From the NCBI GenBank assembly GCA_045636385.1, contig JAZTXK010000077.1, forward strand, positions 1 to 60,585: a stretch of DNA of 60,585 bases, read 5' to 3'. Below the pieces are notes generated by a model. The model was not told the DNA's origin. It saw only the letters and a program-made list of their open reading frames with translations, and made no database searches. This document shows positions 16,959-25,473 of the stretch, in pieces; the stretch's first letter is position 1, and each line of letters begins with the position of its first letter. The position numbers were made by a program, and so were the translations under genes. This stretch comes from CAG-390 sp045636385. GTDB lineage: Bacteria > Bacillota > Clostridia > Oscillospirales > CAG-272.

Positions 16959-17576
16959 ATGAATTACAAGCATCTTATCTACGATTTTGACGGAACTCTT
17001 TCGGATACTTATCCTTGCTTTGCTGAGACCGTGCTTCAAATGCTCAGAAGCCGCGGTGTTGAAGCGGATTATAAGACCGTCTACGATAACCTTAAGGTCT
17101 CTGTCGGTCACGCGCTCAAAAACGCCGACTTTGAAGAAGACTATTCCGTTCTCAGAAAAGAATTCCACGTTGTTCACGACGAGCTTGCGCTCAAGATCCA
17201 GAAGCCCTATCCCGAGGCTGAGGAGATCCTTCGCTATGCTATGGCTCAGGGACATAAGAACTATCTCTACACCCATTCGGGAACGATTGTAAAGATCCTT
17301 CTCGAAAAGTGGGGCATTGCTGATTGCTTTGAGGATATCATTGACTCGACCATGCAGTTTCCCACCAAGCCCGCCCCGAACGCGCTCAATTGGCTCTGCG
17401 AAAAGCACGGTCTTGACAAGAGCGAGTGTATTATGATCGGTGACCGAGATATCGACACCGATTGCGGACGCAACGCGGGAATGAAGGGATGCCTTTTCGA
17501 TCCCGAGCATTACTATGATGATTCCGACGTTGATTACCGTATCGAAAATCTTCTACAACTGAAAAACATTATCTGA
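16959..17576 (+). CDS. HAD-superfamily hydrolase (phosphoglycolate phosphatase-like)
   Basis: 205 residues. Motif I DFDGTLSDT (about 9-17) supplies the nucleophile Asp and the acid/base Asp, motif II is the Thr/Ser in YLYTHSG, motif III the Lys in PTKPAP, and motif IV GDRDIDTDCG. The helical cap between motifs I and II is of the C1 type, as in Gph and PgmB. The substrate is likely a small phosphate ester, but it cannot be read from sequence. It is the second gene of the run; a 25-base gap leads to pheS. Confidence 0.88.
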   Translation: MNYKHLIYDFDGTLSDTYPCFAETVLQMLRSRGVEADYKTVYDNLKVSVGHALKNADFEEDYSVLRKEFHVVHDELALKIQKPYPEAEEILRYAMAQGHKNYLYTHSGTIVKILLEKWGIADCFEDIIDSTMQFPTKPAPNALNWLCEKHGLDKSECIMIGDRDIDTDCGRNAGMKGCLFDPEHYYDDSDVDYRIENLLQLKNII

Positions 17577-17601
17577 TTATAATTTTGAAAGGACAAATAA
17601 A

Positions 17602-18654
17602 ATGTCACAGAACATTGCAGAACTGAAGCAGGAATTTGCGGCAAAGCTTGCAGCCGCAGACTCTATGCAGACGCTCGAGGAGATCCGTGTTGATTTTCTC
17701 GGTAAGAAGGGAAGCGTGACAGAGCTTCTCAAGTCCATGAAAGACCTCAGCCCCGAAGAGAAGAAGACCTTCGGCCAGGAGGTAAACGTGCTCAAGAACG
17801 AGCTCGCACAGGCTATCACACAGAAGGGCGAAGAGCTTCGCCGTGCAGAGCTTGAGCGCGAGGTTTCGTCTATGCCCGAGTTTGACGTTTCGATGCCCGC
17901 GGTGCTCGATCGCGGCTCCTTCCACCCCATCACTCTCGTTCAGCGCGAGTGCGAGACTATCTTTAAGTCTATGGGCTTCCACGTTGAGGATTACGCCGAG
18001 ATCGTAAGCGACTACGAATGCTTCGAGGCTCTCAATATCCCCAAGCACCATCCCGCACGCGATATGCAGGATACCTACTACCTCACCAACGGTCAGCTTC
18101 TCAAGACACACACCAGTGCCGCACAGAATGCTATCTATAAGAAGTACCGCGACGACCTCGTGAATAACGGCGTTCCGATCAAGGCAATCTTCCCCGGACG
18201 CTGCTTCAGAAACGAGGCAACCGACGCTTGCCACGAAAACACCTTCTTCCAGATGGAAGGCGTTATGGTTGATAAGAACATTTCTATCTCCAACCTCATC
18301 TTCTTCATGAAGACAATGCTCTCCGAGGTATTCAAGCGCGACGTAAAGGTACGTCTCCGTCCCGGATTCTTCCCCTTCGTCGAGCCCGGTTTTGAGCTTG
18401 ACATCTCCTGCGCCATCTGCGGCGGAGAGGGCTGCCCCTCCTGTAAGCACTCCGGCTGGCTCGAGCTTTGCCCCTGCGGTATGATCCACCCCGAGGTACT
18501 TAAGGCGGGCGGAATCGATGCCGAGGAATACACCGGCTCTGCGTTCGGTCTCGGACTTACCAGACTTGCAATGATGCGCTACGGCGTTAAGGATATCAGA
18601 GACCTCAACAGCGGAAGCCTTAAGGTTCTTTCGCAGTTCACCGAGGATAAATAA
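17602..18654 (+). CDS. pheS: Phenylalanyl-tRNA synthetase alpha subunit
   Basis: Forms the alpha2-beta2 enzyme that charges tRNA-Phe. It has 350 residues with the N-terminal coiled-coil arm (about 1-90) and the class II catalytic core: motif 1 around SFHPIT, motif 2 FRNEATDACHE and FQMEG, and motif 3 GLGLTRLAMM. A Cys-rich loop, CAICGGEGCPSC followed by LCPCGM, replaces the simple loop of the E. coli protein; this form is known in many Clostridia and Bacteroidetes. The RBS is GAAAGGA. pheT follows after 18 bases. There is no T-box in front of it, so control may come from the promoter at about 16.28 kb. Confidence 0.97.
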   Translation: MSQNIAELKQEFAAKLAAADSMQTLEEIRVDFLGKKGSVTELLKSMKDLSPEEKKTFGQEVNVLKNELAQAITQKGEELRRAELEREVSSMPEFDVSMPAVLDRGSFHPITLVQRECETIFKSMGFHVEDYAEIVSDYECFEALNIPKHHPARDMQDTYYLTNGQLLKTHTSAAQNAIYKKYRDDLVNNGVPIKAIFPGRCFRNEATDACHENTFFQMEGVMVDKNISISNLIFFMKTMLSEVFKRDVKVRLRPGFFPFVEPGFELDISCAICGGEGCPSCKHSGWLELCPCGMIHPEVLKAGGIDAEEYTGSAFGLGLTRLAMMRYGVKDIRDLNSGSLKVLSQFTEDK

Positions 18655-18672
18655 GAAAGGACGGAAAGAAAT

Positions 18673-21033
18673 ATGTTATTATCTATGAATTGGATATGCG
18701 ATTACGTTGACCTTTCCGGTCTTGACAAGCTCTCGCTCATCCACAGATTCTCTCTCTCTACCGCAGAGGTAGAAAACGAAATATTTATGAAGGGAAGCGA
18801 CCTCCACGGCATCGTTGTCGCAGAGATCAAATCGGTCGAGGAGCATCCCGAATCGAAGAAGCTTCATCTTCTCAAGGTCGATATCGGCGAGGCTGAACTC
18901 GTTGATGTCGTTTGCGGCGCTCCCAACGTAGCAGTTGGACTCAAAGTGCCCTTCGCAAAGCTCGGCGCGCAGATCGGTGACATCACCATCGCTCCCCGTA
19001 AGCTCGCAGGCTTCACCTCCAACGGTATGTGCTGCTCCGAAAAGGAACTCGGCATTAGCGATAACAACGACGGTCTTATGATCCTCGATCCTGCTTTCGC
19101 AGTCGGTACCGATATCAAGACCCTCTTTGACATCGACGATATCATCTTCGAGGTTGACAACAAGTCCCTTACCAACCGCCCCGACCTTTGGGGTCATTAC
19201 GGCATCGCGCGGGAGTTCGCCGCTATCGCAGGCAGAGAACTCAAGCCCCTCGATTGTGCAGATCTTACCAAATATGCAGGTCTTCCCTCTGTTGATATGA
19301 AGATCGAGGACAGCCTCTGCCAGAGATATTCCTGCCTCCAGGTTGAGAACATCACCCGCAGAGTAAGCCCCGTAAATATGCGTATCCGCCTTTACTACTG
19401 CGGTATGCGTGCTATCAACTTCCTCACCGACCTTACCAACTACATCATGCTCGAGATGGGTCAGCCCATGCACGCATTCGACTCGCGCAAGGTTGAAAAG
19501 CTCCGCATCAAGAGATACGATCACAAGTTCACCTTCAAAACCCTCGACGGCGTTGAGCGTAACATCGACGAGGATATGCTCATGATCTGCAACGGCGACA
19601 TTCCCGTTTGCATCGCGGGCGTTATGGGCGGACTTGATTCCGAGATCGTTGAGGACACCACCAAGCTCACTCTCGAGTGCGCTACCTTCGATGCTGTTTC
19701 GGTTCGTAAGACCACCGTTCGTCTCGCGCACAGAACCGACGCTTCCCAGCGTTACGAGAAGTGCCTCGATCCCGAGATGACCACCACCGCTGTCGCTCGT
19801 TTCGTAAAGCTTATGCAGGACGCTGATCCCGAGGCAAAGGTCGTTTCCGCACTCACCGACGAGCAGGCATATAAGTATCCCACCATCACCTTCTCCTTCG
19901 ACAGATCCTTCGTTAACCGCTATACCGGCATCGAGATCTCGGACGAGCACATCCTTACCACTCTCTCCGCGCTCGGCTTCGGCATTTCTCTTGAAGGCAC
20001 TACCTTTACCGTAACCGTTCCTTCCTGGAGATGCACCAAGGACGTAACCATGAAGGCTGACATCATCGAGGAGATCACCCGTATCTACGGCTACGATAAC
20101 TTCGATATCAACACCGTTTACGCTCCCTCTTACCCCATCCGTGCGGATATCAAGAAGAGCGTAGAGGAGCAGATCAAGGATCTTCTCGTAAAGAGATTCT
20201 CCTGCCACGAGCTTCATTCCTATATCTGGACCTACAACGATGAGTATAAGGAGCTCGGCATCGAGGTTGAGGATAACGTCAAGATCGCAGGCGCGGCAAA
20301 CCCCAACATCGAGACCCTTCGCAAGACCATCATCCCCACCCAGCTCTGCCAGGTCAAGTATAACACCGCTTATGCACCCGAGTTCGGAGTATTCGAGATC
20401 GGATGCGTAGTTGACGGTATCCGTGAAGACGGACTTTGCAACGAGCAGAAGAAGCTCGCTATCACCCTTTATTCGAAGACCGAGAGCATGGAAGCTGTCT
20501 ACGGCAAGCTCTGCAATATGATCGCAGTTCTCGCTGACGATATCAAACACGCTCCCGTCAAGTTCGTAAAGAAGGAAGCAACTCATTCCTATCAGCATCC
20601 CAGAAACCTCAACGCAGTATTCTGCGGCGAGACCGAGATCGGTGAGATCGGTATCGTTTACCCCACCGTATCCAAGAAGATCGACAAGAAGGCTTCCATC
20701 GTTTACGCCGAGATCGACGTTGCGGCATTCGCAAATTGCGACAAGCTCGCTCTCGTTTACGACGAGCCCTCCAAGTACCCCGAGATGGATATCGACCTTA
20801 CCTTCATGACCGATATCTACGCTCCCGTAGGCGAGGCTATCACGGCACACGGCGGCGCACTCGTTAAGAATATCAAGGTCACAGACAGATATGTAGACGA
20901 AGCAGGCAAGTCCATCACCGTCCGCGTAACCTTTGCAGACAAGACCAGAACTCTCACCCGTGATGAGGTTATGGTAATTGCCAACAAGGTAATTGCAGAA
21001 CTCGCAGGCAAGGGTATCGCGCTTAAGGCGTAA
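18673..21033 (+). CDS. pheT: Phenylalanyl-tRNA synthetase beta subunit
   Basis: 786 residues, full length. An N-terminal EMAP-type tRNA-binding OB domain (about 40-150) is followed by the B3/B4 editing domain, the B5 domain, the catalytic-like core and a C-terminal anticodon-binding FDX-ACB domain (about 695-786, with PSKYPEMDIDLTFM). The start ATG has AAAGGACGG at a suitable distance. The strong codon bias leaves a long open antisense frame that is not a gene. The operon ends at the terminator about 100 bases downstream. Confidence 0.97.
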   Translation: MLLSMNWICDYVDLSGLDKLSLIHRFSLSTAEVENEIFMKGSDLHGIVVAEIKSVEEHPESKKLHLLKVDIGEAELVDVVCGAPNVAVGLKVPFAKLGAQIGDITIAPRKLAGFTSNGMCCSEKELGISDNNDGLMILDPAFAVGTDIKTLFDIDDIIFEVDNKSLTNRPDLWGHYGIAREFAAIAGRELKPLDCADLTKYAGLPSVDMKIEDSLCQRYSCLQVENITRRVSPVNMRIRLYYCGMRAINFLTDLTNYIMLEMGQPMHAFDSRKVEKLRIKRYDHKFTFKTLDGVERNIDEDMLMICNGDIPVCIAGVMGGLDSEIVEDTTKLTLECATFDAVSVRKTTVRLAHRTDASQRYEKCLDPEMTTTAVARFVKLMQDADPEAKVVSALTDEQAYKYPTITFSFDRSFVNRYTGIEISDEHILTTLSALGFGISLEGTTFTVTVPSWRCTKDVTMKADIIEEITRIYGYDNFDINTVYAPSYPIRADIKKSVEEQIKDLLVKRFSCHELHSYIWTYNDEYKELGIEVEDNVKIAGAANPNIETLRKTIIPTQLCQVKYNTAYAPEFGVFEIGCVVDGIREDGLCNEQKKLAITLYSKTESMEAVYGKLCNMIAVLADDIKHAPVKFVKKEATHSYQHPRNLNAVFCGETEIGEIGIVYPTVSKKIDKKASIVYAEIDVAAFANCDKLALVYDEPSKYPEMDIDLTFMTDIYAPVGEAITAHGGALVKNIKVTDRYVDEAGKSITVRVTFADKTRTLTRDEVMVIANKVIAELAGKGIALKA

Positions 21034-21135
21034 TTGAATTATAATAGCCGGATAATCATTATTTGAACTGCCCCAATTCTGCGGACGTTACAAAAGAAGC
21101 CAATTGTGGTAGAAAATAATAAAAATTAATTAACG

Positions 21136-21173
21136 AACTGACATCGCTTTTCGAGTGGTGTCAGTTTTGTTTT
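21136..21173 (+). terminator. Terminator of the pheST operon
   Basis: AACTGACATCGCT and AGTGGTGTCAGTT pair over 13 positions (two G-U), with a 5-base loop and the tail TTGTTTT. It is about 100 bases past pheT; the intervening segment is unexplained (see findings). Confidence 0.85.
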
Positions 21174-21225
21174 AAGTTGTAAATTCAAATTTAGTTGAAG
21201 TGTTTGTAAATTTTCTCGAAATCTA

Positions 21226-21254
21226 TTGAATTATATTAGAAAATGTGGTACAAT
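21226..21254 (+). promoter_or_regulatory. Promoter of the surface-polysaccharide control operon
   Basis: TTGAAT at 21226-21231, 17 bases, TACAAT at 21249-21254, in a very AT-rich stretch. It leaves a leader of about 70 nt before the chain-length gene. Confidence 0.78.
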
Positions 21255-21331
21255 AATACTATCTTTGATATTATTAATATCTTAAAGTACTTGTTTGAAT
21301 TATGATTCAAGTAAATCGCGGAGATCAAAAT

Positions 21332-22123
21332 ATGGATAATAAAAATAACAATGATTATTACACAATAGATTTGTTACAGGTCATGAAAGCCATGATTCAA
21401 AAGATCTGGCTTATTGTAATTTGCGCGCTGTTAGCTGCAGTCATTGGTTTTTCCCTTGCTGCTTTTATTGTTGTACCTACTTATTCCTCTTCAATTTTAT
21501 TATACGTAAATAACAACTCTATTTCACTCGGTAATGTTAATTTCAGCTTGAGCTCGTCTGATATTACTGCTTCAAGAAGCCTCGTTGATACGTATACCGA
21601 GCTGTTGATGAACAGAACTACGCTTGAAAGAGTCATTGACAAGACGGATGCTCCTTATACTTATCAGGAGCTTTACGAAATGATCGTAGCGGCTCCTTCA
21701 AACGAAACCGAAATCATGAAAATTACCGTCACCTCCACCGACCCTTATGAGGCGGCAAAGATCGCTAACGGTATTGCTGAAGTTCTTCCCGAAAGAGTTT
21801 CGGAAATTATTGACGGCGCGGCGATGGAGGTAGTCGATAGCGCTATACCCGTTCTTGAAAAGGTTGACCCCAGCATCACAAAATTTACTGTGGTCGGACT
21901 TATTCTCGGCACACTCCTTTCTGCGGGAGTAATTGTAGTCGGAGCTTTAATGGATGACACGATTCACGATGAGGAGTACGTTCTTCAACATTTTGAGTGT
22001 CCGATCTTGGCTAAGGTACCAAATTTGCTGGATGCCGGTAATAAGAAATACAGCTACAGGAGATATGGTTACTATTATAAATCGATAGACAACTCCGGTT
22101 CCAATGTTAAGGGAAGTAAATAA
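21332..22123 (+). CDS. Wzz/CpsC-type polysaccharide chain-length and BY-kinase modulator protein
   Basis: 263 residues. A short cytoplasmic N-terminus, membrane helix 1 (about 25-48), an extracellular domain of about 135 residues, membrane helix 2 (about 185-206), then a cytoplasmic tail of about 55 residues. This is the two-helix plan of Gram-positive CpsC/CapA/YveK proteins, which set polymer length and activate the partner tyrosine kinase. The tail has six tyrosines between residues 240 and 249, an unusual cluster. The start is chosen at the ATG with GGAG 8 bases upstream; an ATG 30 bases earlier has no RBS. The kinase gene begins at the base after this stop codon. Confidence 0.88.
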   Translation: MDNKNNNDYYTIDLLQVMKAMIQKIWLIVICALLAAVIGFSLAAFIVVPTYSSSILLYVNNNSISLGNVNFSLSSSDITASRSLVDTYTELLMNRTTLERVIDKTDAPYTYQELYEMIVAAPSNETEIMKITVTSTDPYEAAKIANGIAEVLPERVSEIIDGAAMEVVDSAIPVLEKVDPSITKFTVVGLILGTLLSAGVIVVGALMDDTIHDEEYVLQHFECPILAKVPNLLDAGNKKYSYRRYGYYYKSIDNSGSNVKGSK

Positions 22124-22915
22124 ATGGCATTTTTTAAAAATTTGAAGCTCAAAGAAAAGAAACCGCCTGCTCCGTTTGCCGGTGAGGTTAATCAAATAAC
22201 TTTACATAAAAACCTTGAGTTTACCGCTACTGAACAATATAAGCTGTTAAGAACCAATCTTGATTTTACTGTTCCCGAGGGGATCAAGTGCCCCGTTATC
22301 GGACTTACGAGCTCTATGAGCGGCGAAGGCAAAAGCACGACTGCCGTAAATCTTTCTTATGTTTTAGCCGAGAAGGGAAACAAGGTCTTGCTTATTGACG
22401 GAGATTTGCGTATTCCTTCGGTTGCCAAAAAGATGAACATTCCGAGTTCTCCCGGCTTGACTGACGTCCTGATGGGAAAAAACACCCATTCGATAAAGGA
22501 ATTCAAGTCTTCGATTCTTGATACGTGGTATATTATGCCTTCGGGAGATATTCCTCCGAATCCCTCGGAATTACTCGGCTCGAAAAGAATGGCAACTGCC
22601 CTTGAGCAGCTTAAGGAAGCTTTTGATTACATTATTATCGACCTTCCCCCTGTCAATATCGTTTCGGATGCTCTCTCTATTGCTAATCTGATTACGGGTA
22701 TGATTATTGTTATCAGAGAAGAATATACCGAAAAGAAGGAGCTTGAAAGATGCTTCAGACAGCTCAAGCTTTCTAACGTTAACGTTTTGGGTTGTGTTAT
22801 GAACGAGGCTAAGTCCGGTGGTGGCACATACGGTAAATACAGACATAAGAAGCATAATTACCGTACCTATTACCAGGATGAATATAAAGCACCTTCTAAG
22901 GAAAAGCAAGAATGA
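22124..22915 (+). CDS. CpsD/CapB-type bacterial tyrosine kinase
   Basis: 263 residues. Walker A SGEGKST (66-72), Walker A' LLIDGDLR (89-96) and Walker B IIIDLPP identify a BY-kinase, an ATPase that autophosphorylates on C-terminal tyrosines. The tail carries tyrosines in YGKYRHK, NYRTYY and DEY, the usual cluster. BY-kinases of Gram-positives work with the CpsC-type protein encoded just upstream and are reversed by the PHP phosphatase encoded just downstream. Start ATG directly abuts the previous stop; the end overlaps the phosphatase by 4 bases (ATGA). Confidence 0.93.
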   Translation: MAFFKNLKLKEKKPPAPFAGEVNQITLHKNLEFTATEQYKLLRTNLDFTVPEGIKCPVIGLTSSMSGEGKSTTAVNLSYVLAEKGNKVLLIDGDLRIPSVAKKMNIPSSPGLTDVLMGKNTHSIKEFKSSILDTWYIMPSGDIPPNPSELLGSKRMATALEQLKEAFDYIIIDLPPVNIVSDALSIANLITGMIIVIREEYTEKKELERCFRQLKLSNVNVLGCVMNEAKSGGGTYGKYRHKKHNYRTYYQDEYKAPSKEKQE

Positions 22916-23619
22916 TTGATTGGCACAGTCATATTCTTCCCGGAATGGATGACGGAAGCCGAAGCGTTGAGGAAAGCCTCGCGATGCTCGAAATGATGAG
23001 CGGACAAGGCGTATCCTGCGTGGCTGCTACGCCGCATTTCTATGCAAACGCTGAGACCTGCGATCATTTTTTGAGCAGAAGGCGTTCGTCCTTTGAAGCC
23101 TTATCGGGGCATTTAACTAAAACTCATCCAAGAGTGCTCTGCGGTGCGGAGGTAAGGTATTATCCCGGGATCGCAAAATTCAATGATCTCGCGTCTTTGG
23201 CAATTGAGGGAACTCAGGGAACTCGAATTCTTTTGTTGGAAATGCCGATGATGCATTGGACTGAATATACGGTCAATGAATTGATCGAATTATCGGTCAC
23301 CAGAGGGCTTACCGTTGTATTAGCCCACATAGAGAGATATTTGCCAATGCAAAGCATACAGATTTTTAATCGCTTGCGCGAAAACGGTATATTGATGCAG
23401 GTTAATGCAAGCTATTTCAAAAGAATCTCAAGCAGACGCAAAGCTCTCTCACTTCTTGATGCCGGATTGATCCACTTTCTTGGTTCTGATACTCATAATA
23501 TGACGGACAGAAATCCTAATTTAGGATTTGCCTATAAGATCATAGAAAAGAAATTCGGCAATTATTTTGTAGTTCAAATGAACGAGTTTGGCAATAGACA
23601 TCTCGGACATTTTAATTGA
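22912..23619 (+). CDS. CpsB/YwqE-type PHP-family protein-tyrosine phosphatase
   Basis: 235 residues. The PHP metal-binding motifs are visible: H5 and H7 in DWHSHILPGMDDG, ATPHFY, the Glu in GAEVRYYP, LAHIERY and FLGSDTHNM. This family removes phosphate from the kinase's tyrosine cluster and controls capsule and exopolysaccharide synthesis. Length and order (CpsC, CpsD, CpsB) match the control cassettes of Firmicutes, although pneumococcus has B before C. Overlaps the kinase by 4 bases, so it is translated with it. Confidence 0.93.
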   Translation: MIDWHSHILPGMDDGSRSVEESLAMLEMMSGQGVSCVAATPHFYANAETCDHFLSRRRSSFEALSGHLTKTHPRVLCGAEVRYYPGIAKFNDLASLAIEGTQGTRILLLEMPMMHWTEYTVNELIELSVTRGLTVVLAHIERYLPMQSIQIFNRLRENGILMQVNASYFKRISSRRKALSLLDAGLIHFLGSDTHNMTDRNPNLGFAYKIIEKKFGNYFVVQMNEFGNRHLGHFN

Positions 23620-23649
23620 AAATTTATTTAACATAAGGAGATTGTTAAA

Positions 23650-24321
23650 ATGAAAAAACTCATCGCACTTTGCTTGTCCTTCATTATCATGGCAAGCGCT
23701 ACCGTTACTGTATTTGCTGCTCCCGCTAATTTTTGGGGTAGCCCCTCGGGTAAGCCCTCTCCTGAAATTATCAGCTTCAAGTCCAGCGATCCCAATTGTA
23801 CAGCACAGTTGATTCTCACCCCCTACGGCGACAGAAAGGATATGTCGGATTGGCAGATATCTTTGATTGAACAGGCATATAACTCTATCGTTAATGCTAA
23901 ATCGCTCACCGAACTCAACGCTGATCTTGCTGCAATTGTAGCAAAGCTCGGTGTCGACAGCAAGTATCTTGCTATCACTAACCTTTTTGACATTCATTAC
24001 GTAGGCTGTGATTATCATTCCGAACATAAGGACTTTGATATCACTCTCTCTGTTGACGAGCTTGACAACTTCGTAGGACTCCTTCATATGAACAAGGATG
24101 GCGTCTGGGAGCTTGTTTCCGATGCAAACGTTCAGCAGAACGGAGATCATCTCGTATTCTCTGTTGATAATTTCTCTCCCTTTGCTATTGTGGTTGACAC
24201 CACGGGTGAGGCTCCTCAGACCGGTGACAGCGTAATGATCATCAGCACCATCGTGCTTGCTGTATCTGTCGTTGCACTCGCAGCTATTACCTTCAAGCGT
24301 AAGAAGCAGATCGCACAGTAA
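23650..24321 (+). CDS. Sortase-type wall-anchored surface protein, function unknown
   Basis: 223 residues. A classical signal peptide (MKKLIALC start, cleavage after about VFA-AP at residue 23-24) leads to an exported domain of about 160 residues. The C-terminus has APQTGD, then a hydrophobic helix and KRKK, which is a complete cell-wall sorting signal with a PxTG-type motif. The exported part ends in a beta-rich stretch (SVDNFSPFAIVVD) seen in many clostridial surface proteins. It has a good RBS (ATAAGGAGA). Codon use is of the highly expressed type, unlike the kinase and phosphatase before it. No sortase gene is in the window. The role in polysaccharide export or attachment is inference from position only. 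Confidence 0.82.
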   Translation: MKKLIALCLSFIIMASATVTVFAAPANFWGSPSGKPSPEIISFKSSDPNCTAQLILTPYGDRKDMSDWQISLIEQAYNSIVNAKSLTELNADLAAIVAKLGVDSKYLAITNLFDIHYVGCDYHSEHKDFDITLSVDELDNFVGLLHMNKDGVWELVSDANVQQNGDHLVFSVDNFSPFAIVVDTTGEAPQTGDSVMIISTIVLAVSVVALAAITFKRKKQIAQ

Positions 24322-24345
24322 TTTAACATATTTTCAAAGGCGGAT

Positions 24346-25344
24346 ATGATAATGAATAACAGCATCGACTACTTAAAGATCATTTCGATTGTGCTTGTAA
24401 TTGTTATTATCATATCCGCCGGTGTGATTTTACTCAGACTCTGGGAGAATAATAACAATTATTTTCAAGGAGCGGTTGTAAAGGACGATATCGTCAAATA
24501 TCAAGGAATTGAATACGAGCTTAACGATGATGTTGAATCCTATCTTTTGATCGGTCTTGATAAATATACCGGGGCAGATAAGGCGGATTCACACGAAAGC
24601 GGTATTCAAGCAGATTTCCTTATCGTCTTGGTGTTTGATAACGAATCCAAACAATGCACCGCTCTCCAGATAAACCGTGATACTGTGACGAAAGTGAATA
24701 TGCTTTCGATAGGCGGAACTGCGGTAGTAGCATCATATAATACGCAAATAGCTCTCTCTTATGCCTACGTAGAAGATGACAACGCCAAGATCCGATGCGG
24801 AAATACCAAGGATTCCGTTCAATATTTGTTAAACGGTGTCCAAATTGATCATTATTTTGCCATTACGATGGACGGAGTTATCGCATTGAATGATCTTCTT
24901 GGCGGTGTTGAAGTTCTCGTTCTTGATGATTTTTCCGGCATTGACGATACTTTGGTACAAGGTGAAAATATTACTTTGCGGGGTGAACAAGCACTTCGCT
25001 ATGTTCGCGCGCGCAAAGGTATGGAAGACAGCTCCAATATTGCAAGAATGGAGCGTCAAAAGCAGTATATGCGCGCTTTGTACGAAAAGCTTGAAATTTG
25101 CATGGAAGAAAACGAAATGTTCGCCGTAAAGCTTGTGGAACAAATGTCAGAGCATACCGTCTATGATATTTCCGAGCAGAAAATTCAGAGACTTTCCGAA
25201 AAGTACTCTGACTATGAATTTTTAGGCATCAAAACCTTCGAAGGCGAATCAAAGGTCGTTAATGGTTTTATGGAATTTCATCCGAATGCAGATTCGGTAT
25301 GGGAGACCGTTCTTTCTCTTTTTTATAAGCCGAAAGCCAATTAG
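24346..25344 (+). CDS. LCP (LytR-CpsA-Psr) family protein
   Basis: 332 residues. One N-terminal membrane helix (about 10-32) and an extracellular LCP domain. LCP enzymes transfer lipid-linked glycopolymers to peptidoglycan. Visible landmarks are LLIGLDKY, QINRDTVT (the conserved Arg-Asp of the SIPRD motif), DHYFAITMDG, NDLLGGVEV, and RARKGMEDSSN-ARMERQ (the late Arg cluster). Several positions differ from the consensus, so it is a divergent member. Two ATG codons six bases apart (24346 and 24352) share one AAGGCGG ribosome binding site; either may be used. It closes the control operon and could link the polymer to the wall. Confidence 0.87.
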   Translation: MIMNNSIDYLKIISIVLVIVIIISAGVILLRLWENNNNYFQGAVVKDDIVKYQGIEYELNDDVESYLLIGLDKYTGADKADSHESGIQADFLIVLVFDNESKQCTALQINRDTVTKVNMLSIGGTAVVASYNTQIALSYAYVEDDNAKIRCGNTKDSVQYLLNGVQIDHYFAITMDGVIALNDLLGGVEVLVLDDFSGIDDTLVQGENITLRGEQALRYVRARKGMEDSSNIARMERQKQYMRALYEKLEICMEENEMFAVKLVEQMSEHTVYDISEQKIQRLSEKYSDYEFLGIKTFEGESKVVNGFMEFHPNADSVWETVLSLFYKPKAN

Positions 25345-25375
25345 CGCACATCGTTGATTATAATATATTGAGGAT

Positions 25376-25395
25376 CCCGAGATTATCGTCTCGGG
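25376..25395 (+). terminator. Weak terminator-like hairpin after the LCP gene
   Basis: CCCGAGA and TCTCGGG form a perfect 7-bp stem around TTATCG, with only a mixed CTTCAGTATTGTT tail. It may reduce rather than stop transcription into the dehydratase gene. No clear promoter of that gene is visible in the 129-base gap. Confidence 0.5.
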
Positions 25396-25473
25396 CTTCA
25401 GTATTGTTGTAAATCGATCGTATAAGATGAGTACTGTACTTGGTATAACAGGGAATTATCGGAGAAACTCTAA

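Noticed and set aside
17577..17601. T-box or other leader in front of pheS
   Set aside because: Only 25 bases separate pheS from the HAD gene, and no specifier loop or antiterminator is seen upstream of the run either.
18679..20850. Long open antisense frame opposite pheT (723 codons)
   Set aside because: Same cause: biased sense codons leave few antisense stops. pheT is complete and well conserved.
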